From Reclinomonas americana ATCC 50394 (Eukaryota; Jakobida; Jakobea; Jakobida): DNA of 37,491 nucleotides. The stretch is from positions 25,160-62,650 of the forward strand of contig PS015066.1 in assembly GCA_048213135.1 (NCBI GenBank), given 5' to 3'. The position numbers and the translations under genes were made by a program. Numbering within the stretch: the first letter of the stretch is position 1; every line of letters starts with the position of its first letter. Positions 8,506 through 23,928 of the stretch are shown piece by piece. The notes below the pieces were generated by a model, which worked only from the letters and a program-made list of their open reading frames with translations, had not been told where the DNA came from and did not search any database.

Positions 8506-11500
8506 TCATCTAGGAGGGTGGAAGCGCGCAATCGTTTCCGGAGCAAAGAAGCGCGCAAAGTCAGGCTCGGCCGACCAGTGCTGCGCGGCCAACTCGTACA
8601 CGCGCAGGAACACGCGCACAAAGCGCGCTGGCGAATAGAAATAATCAAAGATACCAGCAGGTGGTTGAAGAGCCTGCCACACAGAACAACAACAGAGCGT
8701 GAGCTCGAGTCTTTCTCTTCCGTACATGAAAAAACCCAACACATACCTCTTTGGTTTGCGGTGTATATTCGCGATAGTGGTTGCACACGTTGCGCGTCAG
8801 GCGCAACAAGTCAGTGGCGCTGTTCTTGTCGTACTTGCGATACGATCCGCAGTCGACGGCCACAAAGTCGTCGAGTTTGGCGATCCACCCGTCGGGACCT
8901 GCAGCAACACGAGATTAACAGAGCTGTCGCCACTACCGTCGTGCTGCTGCGGTGCATCAACACACTGACCGACAAGCGCCGGTGACTCCCGCGTCAGACT
9001 TTCCCACACAATGGACGGGCTGCCGCGCTCCTTGCCCAGCTGCTCGCTGACCTGGGAGATGAACATCATGCGCCGCTCGCCGTCCCAGAACGCCGGGTGT
9101 GCGCGAACTTCTTGCATCGATGGTCTGTGCCGCGGTGTGTAATGAGCACAACACACACTCTCATCAATGCATGGCGCACTTCCTCCACCGACCTGCTGTT
9201 GGGATCGGCCTGAATCATCGACTGAATGAGCACCTTGTGCAGCGGCAAGTGATCGACACCGCGCAGATCGGCACGCCCACGCAGAATGTTGTGCTCGCGC
9301 GAGTGCCTGCGTCCACTTGTCAATCCACAGCACGACAGCAAGAGCACGATGACGACGACAACAACAACGCAACACGTCGCCAAACGGATGCTTGCCCTTG
9401 GTGAGCACATAGTAAAACACACAGCCGACAGCAAACACATCCATGGCCTTGGTCATGCGACCCTGGTTCAGAATCTGTCGGGTACACACATTCAGAACAC
9501 ACAGTCCGACACATTCAAGTGCATCAAAATGCGCACCTCTGGTGCCTGCCAGCCAAAGGTGCCGTACTGATCCAGTGTTTGGAACGAGATCTGATCACGG
9601 GTGAGGATTTTGCCGGTGCCCATGTCGGAGATCTTGACCCTGTTTGCGCCACACGAGTCAGCACGTGTGGAAGAGACAGTGGCGACACACGCGATTGTCT
9701 GCTTACCTGCCGTCGGTGCCCACCAGAATGTTTGCCGGCTTGATATCTCGATGGACGATATTCAAGCTGTGCAAATGGGCAATACCAGCCGCCACGCCCT
9801 CAATGGCCTGCGCGTCACGAGTGAGCAAGAGGAGTGAGGGAGAATGGGTGTGCAAGACATAGACACCTTCATGGCCGCCTCGGTCGAACTCTCTGGCAGA
9901 ATGTCAGAGAGATTGCCAGTACACCGCTCCAGTACGAGATACACAAATTGGCCATCGGATTCCTGTCACCCAGACAAAGAATGCCGTGTGAATACGTGCG
10001 CACATCATCTCACCCAACACAAAGTCAACAAAACCTTGGCGTAGTAGCGGACGACATTGGGATGATCGTCCGACGACACCTGCATACATCCACCAAGTCA
10101 GTGCACGGGACTGACAAACAAGGTCGCTGGAGAGAGAACTCACGAGAATCTTGATTTCTGTGTCGCTGACATCGAAGAACTCGCACAGCATGCGTTTGAC
10201 GGCCACAGGCCGGCCACCCAACAGACCGGCGTACACCACGGTGCCGTCTTTTCCGCGACCTGTTCAGTTGCACTCAACAGTTAGGCATTCGTCATTGGTG
10301 CTGATAACAAGCGCGCAATCGCACCAAGAATTTCGCGCTGAATCTCCAAACTGCCGACACGAGTGACACCATCCGGGGTGACCTCCTTGTCCGGCTGGAA
10401 CTTTGGTGGCCCTGCACAACATGCACACGTGAGTCAATGAGAGTGAACGAGCATCGCAATAGTCGTCGCAATGTGACGCACTGCCCCGAGAACTCGACTG
10501 CGATGGGCGAGGTTGGTAAGCAATCTGACAAACACACGCACACAGAATGACACGGCAGCTCGATACAAACCGACGACCACGATCCCCACGACGGCGACTC
10601 CTCGTCTGCATCTCCCGCCGCTGCGGTCGGCGCCGCTGCAGTTGCTGGTGGTTGCGGCGGTGGCGGCGGTGGCGGAGGCAACGATTGCACCGGTGGCGGT
10701 GCTTGTTGTGGAGGCGGAGCAGCAGCAGTCAATGGCGGCGTCGAGGTGGCAGATTTCGGCGGTGTTGGTGCGACATGCGCCGGCTCAACCGGCGCGTCTT
10801 CAGGCTCCGGCTCGTCACCACTGTGCGTCTCGTCGTCCGACGGCTCATCCGAGGCGACTGCTGGTCTCTGCGAGCGCCCAGCCTTGCCACCCTTCTTGCC
10901 GGCCTTGCCGCCCTTCTTGCCCGCTGCTGGTGCCTTCTTGCCACCGGCGACTCCACTGCCGGTGTTATTCGACACCTGGCTGGGCTTGGAGCCACCACGG
11001 GAGGCAGTATTCTACCAGCGATGGTCAGCAAGCAGGAAACAGAGAGAGGAAAAGTGGAACTAGACAACACACCTTGCTCGGTCCAACAATGCACCGATGT
11101 ACGGCCACCACAATGCCCACAGGCAGCAGCAACATGCAGCACACGAGTGCAGCAGTGGCGGTCGGGTTCACTCGACTCAGTGCGAGCAACCAGTCAGCTG
11201 TGCCCCACCCGTCAGCATCGCACACACCTCACACCAGACGAACACAGCATGAGGGTTACGCAACCGAGAATGGTGATGAGCGGCGCAGTTGGCGGCACAG
11301 GCTCGTACTTGGGGATCTTGCTGGTGCTACCGAGTGACCTGTGTACACACACAGAGTGTTAGAAAACATCTCCTACCTTCCCTGACAGCAAGCATGCACG
11401 CAACGAATCCGTCGCCCGATCAGAGTCGCCAGTCGCCACCTGCTCCGAGTCTCCATGCGGCAACGCGAGGCGACCAGGCACAGCGATCGGTTCACTTCGT

Positions 11501-14500
11501 GTCGGTCTCTCGTATCGCAGCTGGTGAGAGGGCGTGAGTCACCGATGAAGTACCACCACATGCGCCATCATAGTCACAAACCCCATCATCCAGCAGAGGC
11601 AGCTCAATTGGACGCGTCGGCGACGGCGCCACGCCCGGCTGTGCCACTTTGACTACGACAAACACGCCACCCTGAGAGCCAGCGCTGCGCACGCGCATAG
11701 AACCGTGTCAGCTGCGCATTAACACACAGTGTAACGCGGTGACATCTGAGCGAGACCAACCTCGTGCCAATGGCTGTGCTCGGCAAGTCAATGGCCGGGA
11801 ACGGACTCTCGTACGCCGGTCGCAGCACGCTGGACAACGCAGCGTCTGTGCAAACATACACGCATGTGAGAAACTGCCACGATTTCACACGCACACATGT
11901 CGGAGACAGCGACAAAACTCTGCTGGTCCTCGCACTCGCGCATGAACCGATCGTAGTCTGCCGCCGAATACGCGCGATCAGACGTCAGCGTGCCGTCTGG
12001 GTCACCCTTGCGCGGCCGCTTGGAGCAGTCCACACGTTGGTGGTAGGCCCAGTTAAAGGGCTTTAGTGCACTGGAATGATGCAAAAAAGGCACCGTGAGT
12101 CGCGGTGCGACAGGAGCAGCAGAGAAATGCGCCACGCAACGCATCCGCAGCCGAATCCAGTGGTCCCGAGTTCTTCACCATGAAAATGTCCTCAATGACG
12201 TACTGCGACGTGCCGTACTGGCCCACAAAGACCGCATCCTCATCGGCACTGCTTCTGTGATGATTTTTGCGAGTGAGTCCGACTGGCGCCGCAGTGTCTC
12301 CTTATGCACACACACTCACCCAGTGGCGTGCGTAATCAGCGGAACAAAGGAGCGCTCGAAATGCGTCGCTGTTGGCTGATACACAGAGGCCACCACCGCC
12401 GACAGGCGGGCCTTGGATACGGCGCGACCTGCAACCCCCCTCCACGTAAATAACGCAACACGGATGACCGAAAAGGTCAAGCTAGCTGGCGTACGCACCA
12501 GTGTGGCGATTGATGATCATCAGTTGGCCGTCGGCGGATCCGAGGTACACAAAGGCCGAGCAGCCAGTACCATAGTTATCCTCGTCTACACATCCGTCAG
12601 CAGTCGCCTTTCATCGATTTACATCACTTTCTTGACGCAACGGTTCTGCTCGGGTTTGGCAAACGACGGGTGCAACTCGGTGTACGTGATGTTCCATCTG
12701 CGCGACACGAGGTGAGCAAAATCGGCAGCGAGCGAGTGGAAGTTGGTGCACACAACTTTTCCTGGCTGCGCAGCGGATCTAGTGCGCTGACGTGGTAATC
12801 AGTGCGCAGCACAAACAGCGAGTCCATCGGTCTGCATACGAGCGCGCACAAGTCAGCGGGTGCAGATATTAAGATGGATTACGAGTCGACGCAACACTTC
12901 ATCGTCGGCAGCAATTGCAGTGGCTCCCACGGCGGCCTTTGTTTCGATCCTTGGTGAGCACACGCACGCGCGCGAATGACAAGAGTGTGTCGACATGCGC
13001 ACTCACCACATGGTCCACAGTTGTGGGCGACAGGCGCGTACGAGGGCGCCCATCGCTCGACACGCTGCTCACGGACGCTTCGCGATGATACTGCTGGTCT
13101 GCAGTTGCGGCATCCGCCTGATCGGCCACCATGCTGTGCGACACGCGGAAGAGCTCTGCGGAAACCATGAGTTGACGATGGCGCCAGACAATGAGAACGC
13201 GAACGCCACAAACCTGTGCGCTGATTTACAATGTACAAGGTTCCGTCGACGCCCCGGAACGGCGAGCGATGCGCAATGTCGACCACAGACATGGGCATTT
13301 TCTGTGATTGACTCAGTCACCAGCCACCAATCTCGGCGACATGCACCAATACCAACTCACCTCAATGCCGGTTGCGTTACTTCGCAAGTAAATGTGCCCG
13401 TCAAGTGATGGGATGAGCGAGTACGCGACTGGGTGCGCGCCACCAGTGCTGAGGTCACCACTGGAGCGCACCAACGGTCCACCACTAAAGACAGTGGACA
13501 CAATGTCGCCAGTCATGGCGTGCACTCGGTGAATGTATCCGTCGACAGTCGACGCCAGGACCTCACACTCGCTTGGATCAGCAGGTGCCGTAAGAGTGCC
13601 GCCAGAGGACTGCGCGACCACCACCAGTTAAGCGGCATGATAGAGAGGGAAAGGTGACGGCAAGGACACGCAACTCGAACCACCGGTAGAATACCACCGG
13701 CGTCAATGGCGGCAACAAAATCCTTGGCCGTGGCCGCCTCGGCAGTCGAACCAGCAGCAGCGCGGGTGGCGCCAGCATTGCTCGACGTAGCACCGCGCTT
13801 GTTCGTTGCACCTTCCGACTGGCCAGCAGCCGTAGACGACGATTCGGGCTTCTTGATTGTGTCGCCTGGTTTGGTGGTTGACTCTTTTCGAGCCTTGTCA
13901 TCCACCTTGGCAGCAGACTCCTGCTTCTTCGCCTTGTCATCTGGCTTGGCGGCAGACTCTGGCTTCTTGCCCTTGTCATCCGGCTTGCCCACAGACTCCT
14001 GCTTCTTGCCCTTGTCATCCGGCTTGGCAGCAGACTCCTGCTTCTTCGGCTTGTCATCCGGCTTGGCAGCAGCAGACTCCTGCTTCTTGCCCTTGTCATC
14101 CGGCTTGACAGCCGACTCCTGCTTCTTGGCCTTGTCATCCGGCTTGACAGTTGTTGTTGCTGTTGTCGACTCCGATTTCTTGGCCTTCTCATCCACCTTG
14201 GCAGCTGACTCCGGCTTCTTGGCCTTGTCATCCGGCTTGGCAGCAGACTCCGGCTTCTTCGGCTTGTCATCCGGCTTGACAGCAGCAGACTCCTGCTTCT
14301 TCGCCTTGTCATCCACCTTGGGAGCCGACTCTGGCTTCTTGGCCTTGTCATCCACCTTGCCCACAGACTCCTGCTTCTTCGCCTTGTCATCCGGCTTGGC
14401 AGCAGCAGACTCCTGCTTCTTGGCCTTCTCATCCGGCTTGGCAGCAGCAGACTCCTGCTTCTTCGCCTTCTCATCCGGCTTGGCAGCAGCAGACTCCTGC

Positions 14501-15400
14501 TTCTTCGCCTTGTCATCCGGCTTGGCAGCAGCAGACTCTGGCTTCTTCGCCTTGTCATCCACCTTGGCAGCTGTCTCCTGCTTCTTCGGCTTGTCATCCA
14601 CCTTGGCAGCTGACTCCTGCTTCTTCGCCTTGTCATCCGGCTTGGCAGCAGCAGACTCCTGCTTCTTCGCCTTGTCATCCACCTTGGCAGCCGACTCTGG
14701 CTTCTTCGCCTTGTCATCCGGCTTGGCAGCAGCAGACTCCTGCTTCTTCGCCTTGTCATCCACCTTGGCAGCCGACTCCTGCTTCTTCGCCTTGTCATCC
14801 ACCTTGGCAGCCTTGTCATCCACCTTGCCCACGGACTCCTGCTTCTTCACCTTGTCATCCGGCGCCTTACTCGCCTTGCTCCCTGCCGGTGATTCCGGCT
14901 TGCCTGCAGATGATGATGATGATCGTGCAGGTTGATCCGATCCCGAACGACCGACGGTGGCCTCAGGGCTCGCCTTCTTGCCCGCGTCGCCCTTTTTGCC
15001 ACTCCTACCCGCCGCAGCACTGGTCGGCGACGACGATGATGACGACGACGATGATGAGGGCTTGACCGTCGATCTGCAGCACCACCGACAATTCAGCCTC
15101 ACGAATAGGAATCAACTCCTCACACAACACTGAAGCCACAGACAGACACAGACCACACGGCACTCCCCTCCCGCCCACATGCACACATAGAGACACAGAC
15201 AGACAGGCAGCGAGAGAATGACGCGATGAATGCCACGTGGATCCAATCGTCATCGTCTGACGCAACGGTTTGGCCAAACACCACGTGACGCACACGCTCA
15301 TCACCAACACCACCACAAGCAGCGTGATCAGCCGCACATGTGATCCGCCCACACGACTCCTCCTTCTCATAGGCGCAGACGAGCGCCGTCTCAACTCCAT
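8506..15400 (-). CDS. IRE1: IRE1-type ER stress sensor: lumenal PQQ-like repeats, TM, kinase, KEN RNase
   Basis: IRE1 senses unfolded protein in the ER and splices or degrades mRNA. Start ATG 15400: Arg-rich N-tail, then signal/anchor segment RLITLLVVVLVMSVCVTW; the first donor is GTTGCGT at 15266. A ~26-copy KPDDKAKKQES-type repeat follows (13835-14866). Next come beta-propeller-like lumenal strands (DFVAAIDAGGIL, LASTVDGYIHRVHAMTGDIV, SLIPSLDGHIYLRS, GVDGTLYIVN) at ~11.7-13.7 kb. Hydrophobic segments lie at about 11.24-11.30 and 11.13-11.20 kb, then a Lys/Gly- and Pro-rich linker. The kinase has GRGKDGTVV loop (~10240), VAVKR, VHRDIKPANIL (~9740), DMG in place of DFG (ISDMGTGK, ~9640) and GWQAPEV. 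The KEN RNase ends the protein; LLRLTRNVCNHYREY keeps the Asn and His of the catalytic patch. About 20 introns, boundaries only partly worked out. Confidence 0.9.
13835..14866 (-). repeat. 39/42-bp coding tandem repeat, about 26 copies, within IRE1
   Basis: Read on the minus strand, the array encodes units of 13 or 14 residues of the form K(P/V)DDKAKK(Q/P)ESAA(A). I count about 26 units. Variants include DEK for DDK, GKK or PKK for AKK, and one unit expanded with Thr/Val. It sits between the N-terminal hydrophobic segment and the first lumenal beta-strand repeats, in one continuous exon that also encodes a Ser-rich stretch. Low complexity keeps the complementary strand open as well. Confidence 0.93.
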
Positions 15401-15433
15401 GAAGAAGTCTGATCACGTTATGGACAGAGACAA

Positions 15434-15457
15434 TCGCGCGCGAGTCTCGTCTGTCCG
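15434..15457 (+). promoter_or_regulatory. Copy 1 of a 24-nt direct repeat near the IRE1 start
   Basis: A 24-nt element starting TCGCGCGCGAG and ending CGTCTGTCCG lies 34 bp upstream of the IRE1 ATG (15400, minus strand). The second copy is exactly 160 bp downstream. Both copies are preceded by TGGACAG, separated from copy 1 by 6 nt. A promoter role is inferred from placement. Confidence 0.45.
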
Positions 15458-15593
15458 AGGCCTTTTTTGGGCGACCTTCGGTGTTTTCTTGCGCGCTGCA
15501 GTGCTGTGCTGTGCGCTGCGTGTCCACTAACGGCTGCGCTTGGTTTTCGTGGCTTCAATCGACAGCTGCGTGCGTATTGCAGCTCGTGGACAG

Positions 15594-15617
15594 TCGCGCG
15601 CGAGCCACGTCTGTCCG
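15594..15617 (+). promoter_or_regulatory. Copy 2 of the 24-nt direct repeat near the ABCF3 start
   Basis: Same element as 15434-15457, differing only in the two or three bases around position 12-14 of the unit, with TGGACAG directly in front. It ends 26 bp before the ABCF3 ATG at 15644. It lies in the same orientation as copy 1 although the two genes are divergent. Confidence 0.45.
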
Positions 15618-15643
15618 TGCGATTGAAAAACAAAGCGCGCGCG

Positions 15644-18958
<3,315 letters not shown>

Positions 18959-19140
18959 TTGGTGTGAGGCGCAGAACCATAGACCGGAATGAATGTATCG
19001 CATCGTTCTATCAGCGCGCGTGCCAGTGTTTCGATTTTGTGTACATTCTTGCAGTGCTTGCTGACTGTCTTTTTGATGATGTAAAAAAGAGCGGAAACAG
19101 ATAAAGAAAAAAAAGACCGTCCGCTCTCCACGCGCTCGCA

Positions 19141-22100
19141 TTATCGGCGAGGCGACGTGCTCCTCCTCTCGCCGCTGAGACCCGAATCGGAACCGCCTGC
19201 ACTCAGGTGGCGATCGGATCGTGAGTACGGCGAGCGGCTGCCTCCCATCAGTGCCGACGCACTGCAACAACAGGGTGAGGGACGGTGATGCGCTGACACC
19301 ATTTGAGTACTAATGCGCCCCGCTCACCTCGCTGCGGCGCCACTGGATGCCGTGGCAGTGCCGGCGCCGGGTACCTGCTGACCCTTGAGCATCAACATGG
19401 CCTGCGCCTGGCGCAACTGCTGCGACAGCTGATTCTTCTGCTCGCGCAGCTCGCGCAGTTGTCGCTCGTGCGTCTGTGCACGTGCCGCACGATGTGAGCT
19501 CGCGGGTGAGACAAGAAGGGACGACGACAAAATACAACGGGCTGCGCAACATGATAAACTCCATCCTTCTCCTGCTCCAGCGCCTGGAATTGGCGCTTCC
19601 ACGACTCGCGCTCACGCTCTGCCGTGCCCAGTCGCTCGCGCAAATCGTCAATCTCGCGTCGCAGATGCTCCACCGAGCGGCTCTGCTCGTCCACAGCGCG
19701 CAACTCGCGTTGTGACTGCTCGAGCTGCTCGTTGAGGATGTTGATGCGTGCCTCGGCATCGTTGAATCGCTCGCGTGTCTTGTCCGACGCACGAGTGGCT
19801 TCGTTTGCACGGTGCTCGGCAATCATATAGTTCTCCTCCACCATGCGAATCTTGGCCTCGCATTCGTCGCGGTAGTGCGCCAGGTTGTTGTCGGCCTCCG
19901 CCACCTCGTACTCCAGTTGGCGAACGCGGTGCTCCAGGTCGGCACGTGCACGCAGCTCCTCCGAGAGCTTGCCACGCAGCACGCCCAACTCCTCCGTCAT
20001 TGACTCCTGCACGGTCGAGACAGAGGAGGGTCAGGGACAGACGCAGCAGCAGGCGAGCGAGCTCACAGTGACGACAATACTCACCCGATCGCGTGCCATT
20101 GCAGCTCGCTCAGCATTCAGACTGCTGAGCTGCGTGGTGGTCGAGTTGAGCTCCGTCTGCTGTCGCGCCTTGACGGTAGTCAGCTCGTCCTGCAGCCTCT
20201 TGTTCTCATCCTGCAGCTGCTGCCGCTGGGCCTTGGCCGTGTCCAAGAAGTTGCGCGTTTGCACCAGCTCTGCCTTCACCTGCTGTGCAATCGAATCCAA
20301 CGACCGTTCGCGGCCCTCGGCGGCCTGCAACGCACTCTGCAGATGGAGGAGAAAAGGTCTTTAACAAAACCACACAACACGCAGGAGGGAGGAAGCAACA
20401 CAGGTGGTACGCAACTGCCAAGCCACGCATCTTGGCCTGCAGCTGATCGCGTTCCTGAGTCAGCGAATCGGCATGATCGCGAGCGTCGCGCAACTCCTGT
20501 GCCATGAGTTGCACGCGGTGCTGCAGCTCGCTGATCGAGTGAAACGTAAAGGTGAGCAAGCGAATACACCGCGACACTCGACACGTGCGCATGGTGAACT
20601 CACCGACACTCCTCGGTGAGCGAGTCGCGATCCGAGATCACATTCGACGAGTTGCGTCGCTCCTCATCGACTGCCAGCGACAGCTGCTGCATGTCGCGGC
20701 GCAACTGGACCAACTCCTCATCGCGCACCATGGCCTCGCGTTGCCGTGACTCGACAATGGAGCGCAGTTCGCGGATTTCGTCCGTGTACGCCTCACTGTG
20801 ATGCGAAAAGTGAGTCTCCCCGGGTGCGTACAGAAGACACCAAGTGATGAGCACACACACGCTCACCGCTGCATGGCAACATCCTCTTGCAGCACCGCCA
20901 CCTTTTGCACAGCACGCTCGTACTTGTCCTTCCAGTCGCTCTCCGATTCGCGCGTCTCCGCTCGTGCACTGTGCAACTCTTTCTGCAGAGGTGAAGCGCG
21001 CACTTGGTCAGCGCCCAATTCTCCCTTCCGCCAACACATATGGCCGCCAACACATATGGCCGCCACTCACCTCCAGCTGCTGTGCGCGAGTGGACAGACG
21101 ATTGTTCTCCAGCGTGGCATTGTGCAGCTGCAGCTCGAGAGAAGACTCGCGCTCACGAGCACGAATCTCCCACGAACTGACCTCCTGCAACGCCTGATCA
21201 CGCTCGTCCTCCAGTCGTCTTTGCGCCATGCTGTGTGTGATACACGAGTAAGTAACATGAGAGACGGACGTGGATGATGGAGCCACTCAACTGTGCACTC
21301 TGCAAGTCGGCATCCTGCCTCAGTCGCAGCGTACTAATGTTCTCGGTCAGCCGCGCATTCTCGTCCTCGACAGCCGTGACGCGGTCACGCAATCCCATGA
21401 CCTGCGACTGCAACTCGTCGGCGGTGCGTCGCAACAGGTCGTTCTCTTGCTCCATGGCACGCTTCTGCGACATCAATGTGCGCTCAAAATTGGTCCGTTC
21501 CTGCACAACAGAAGGCAACCGGTGAATGAAATGAACAGAAGCCAGGAAACACACACAACAACACGCAACAGTGTCGGCGCCATCGCGCAAGTTGTGCAAC
21601 GCCTCCGAAATGTCGGTGAGTTGCGTCTGCAGCTTCGCATTGTGCTCCTCCAGCGCACCACGGCCGTTGCGCAATTGAATGAGATCGTCGTTCGTCATCT
21701 CATATCTGCGACGGTACTCCTCCGAGCTGCTGCGGTACTTCTCCGCCTCCTCCGCCGTGTTGCGCAAGTCAGTGAGTGCCTGTTGCAGATTGAACACTAG
21801 CTCCTCGTTCTCCGATCGCTGCTGCGCCAGCAGACTGGCGGCGCGCGACTGATCCGCCTGCACTTTGGCTCTGCGCACGAGTCAGCCATCGTGACTCAAG
21901 AAAATGAAAAACTACTGCATCAATCATGCACGCAACAGCTGATTGCGCAGATCCGTGGCCGCATCCTGCAGCTCGCGCATAATCGTGTACGTCTTCTCCT
22001 CGTCTTCTGTGCGCCACTGCAGCACCTGGCGATGGTGGTCGTCGAGAGCCGTAGTCAGCGCTCGTACTCTCTTCTCCATCTCGTCACGTGCGCTTTGCAG

Positions 22101-23146
22101 CTGCTCGGCGCGCTTCTCATACGACTCTTGCAATCGCTTCGACTCGGCATCTTGCGTCTGCAGCTGATTGTCGATAATCATGGCCTGGTTCTTGTTGATC
22201 TCTTGCAGATTGTGCAGGTCTTGCTGGCTGGCCGTCAACTGTGCGGAGAGAGGAGGGAGTGTGCGAGGGTGAGCGCGCGCAGCACAGGAGACGACAACAG
22301 CGAGACCACAGAAACGAACATCGTGCTCGAGCTGTCGAATGCGATTGCGCAGATCGCGTGTCTCTCGCGAGTCGTGATCCTGATGCTGCAGCAGCTCGGC
22401 CTTGAGCTGTGCCACCTTTTGATTCAGATTGGTGACGCGCTCCGTCATTCGCTGCTGCTCCGTCGCACTGCGCTCCTGCAAGCGTGCTGCCGCCTCCTCC
22501 GACTCGCGCAGCCGTCGTTGCAATCGCTGCGGCATAATGAGCGCAACTGTTGCGATACCCCCAACTGATAAGAGAGCATCATACCTCGGTGTCCGCGCGC
22601 AGCTGCATGTTCTCGTCCTTCAGCTTGATGATCTTGCTTTCGGTCAAATCACTGTGCACCGAGCTGCCACCACCACCACTGCCAGTCACACGACGCACAT
22701 CCGACATGATGTCGTCGTCCTCGTATTGCTGCCCGACATTGTTGAGAACAAGGCGGTGCTCATGCCACCACAAAGAAGGAGAGACGCACCACTCGACGCC
22801 CACGACGCCCGGGTGAGTTGAGTCCCATTGACGCTGCGACACTGCTGGGCGCCACCACCGATCCCAACACCGCCGCCGTCACCGGTCTTCCCGGCGACGG
22901 GATCGCCGACATTGGATTGCGCAACACTCCACTGCGATCGGCACTGCTGGCGCGATCGTACAGCGGCAACGCACTCGACTCGCCAGCTGCGGCCGCCGCC
23001 GCTCTTCCATTGCCATACATGCCTACTCCTCCATTGGTGCCGGGACTCGGTGTGCTCGAGGGGAACAGAGGCGCCTTGCGACGCGGGAGCTTGGGCGGAG
23101 AGAAGCCGCCGCTGCCGCCTCTCGCACCACGCGACGCGAATGACAT
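19141..23146 (-). CDS. Long coiled-coil protein, unrecognised, possibly structural
   Basis: The start is ATG 23146; the stop TAA is at 19143-19141. The N-terminal ~110 residues are low complexity (Gly, Ala, Pro, Ser: MSFASRGARGGSGGFSPPK, then AAAAAAGESSALPLYDR). After QYEDDDIMSDVRRV the rest is nearly continuous coiled coil (for example IIKLKDENMQLRADTE, RLQRRLRESEEAAARLQE, ENDLLRRTADELQSQV, ELQHRVQLMAQELRDA, ERFNDAEARINILNEQLEQ). The end is a Ser/Arg-rich tail (SLSGERRSTSPRR-like). About ten short introns interrupt it, three with GTTGCGT donors (21936, 21569, 20415). There is no catalytic motif or membrane segment. The nearby IFT22 makes a basal-body or cytoskeletal role thinkable, but no signature identifies the family. 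Confidence 0.8.
21028..21059. repeat. Perfect 16-bp tandem duplication in an intron
   Basis: CCGCCAACACATATGG occurs twice in direct succession, with six bases of a third copy, in a short intron of the coiled-coil gene. Confidence 0.9.
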
Positions 23147-23557
23147 CTCTGTGTGAGAAGGGAGAGAGTCGATCAGCACGCGCGGGCCCATGCATGTCAT
23201 GAGTGGGCCCTCGACAATATGACACCAGCCCGCGGCATCAAAAGGCAGCGGGTGCGACGGGAAGGCGCGACTCACTGACACACACACACAGAGACGCACA
23301 CACACGCGCACGAGCGAGAGAGAGAGAGCGCGTACACACTGCTTTACGATTTGCAACGGTCGGCACTCGTTTCTCTCACGCGAACACACACGCGCGTGCT
23401 GGCACTGACAGAGACACGCGCACACACAATGACGCAGTCACCAACCTGTACGCTACTAAAACGCCCACGCACTCACACGCACAGAGAGAGGGACGAAGAG
23501 AGTGTCCACGCGCGTGCCACGCGATTTTTGCAATTGGAGTTGGACAAACAGAGAGCA
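23147..23557. promoter_or_regulatory. Divergent intergenic region, 411 bp, simple-sequence rich
   Basis: Lies between the coiled-coil gene start (23146, -) and the CDC123 start (23558, +). It contains short CA and GA runs (about 23277-23335 and 23385-23430) and no credible gene. No defined promoter element was recognised. Confidence 0.5.
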
Positions 23558-23908
23558 ATGAGTGGCGAGCTCGAGGCGAACCCACTCGCTGACCTTCTCA
23601 ATGACTTTGATGAGGTGTGCTCCTTCCCCACTGCTCACTCACTCTCTCACCACATCAACTGATCCGCATAAAAGGTGGTCATGGAACGGTGGTATCCAAT
23701 GCTCCGAGAGCACACCTTTCGCAGCGAGTTTGTGCCCGTGTCGCCAGCACAAGCCAGCGCCTTGCTGCAGATGCATCGGAAGCAGAGCACAGACGAATGC
23801 AGTGAAAGCCTGCGTGAGCTGGCAGAGAGCATTACGCGCAGCAAGGGCGATCAGCAGGAGTTCATCTTTGTGAAAATGTCGCATCGCTCGCCGAAGGATG
23901 CTGTGCTG
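23558..23908 (+). CDS. CDC123: CDC123/D123-like protein, N-terminal part (continues on a misoriented piece)
   Basis: CDC123 is an ATP-grasp-fold assembly chaperone for translation initiation factor eIF2. Exon 1 (23558-23614) encodes MSGELEANPLADLLNDFDE; exon 2 (23675 to the gap at 23909) encodes ERWYPMLREHTFRSEFVPV and, near the gap, FIFVKMSHRSPKDAV. The WYP motif and the K.S.RSP(K/R)DA segment match the D123 family N-terminus. The reading breaks at a 20-N gap. The missing C-terminal half lies immediately beyond but on the opposite strand. Confidence 0.85.
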
Positions 23909-23928
23909 NNNNNNNNNNNNNNNNNNNN
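23909..23928. other. CDC123: Assembly gap (20 N), left edge of inverted piece
   Basis: Separates the plus-strand N-terminal half of CDC123 from its minus-strand C-terminal half. Confidence 0.99.

Noticed and set aside
13706-14935. Long plus-strand open frame of DSCFFALSSGLAA-type repeats
   Set aside because: It is the complement of the IRE1 coding repeat; 39/42-bp units keep the antisense frame open by symmetry. The sense strand continues into IRE1 lumenal sequence.
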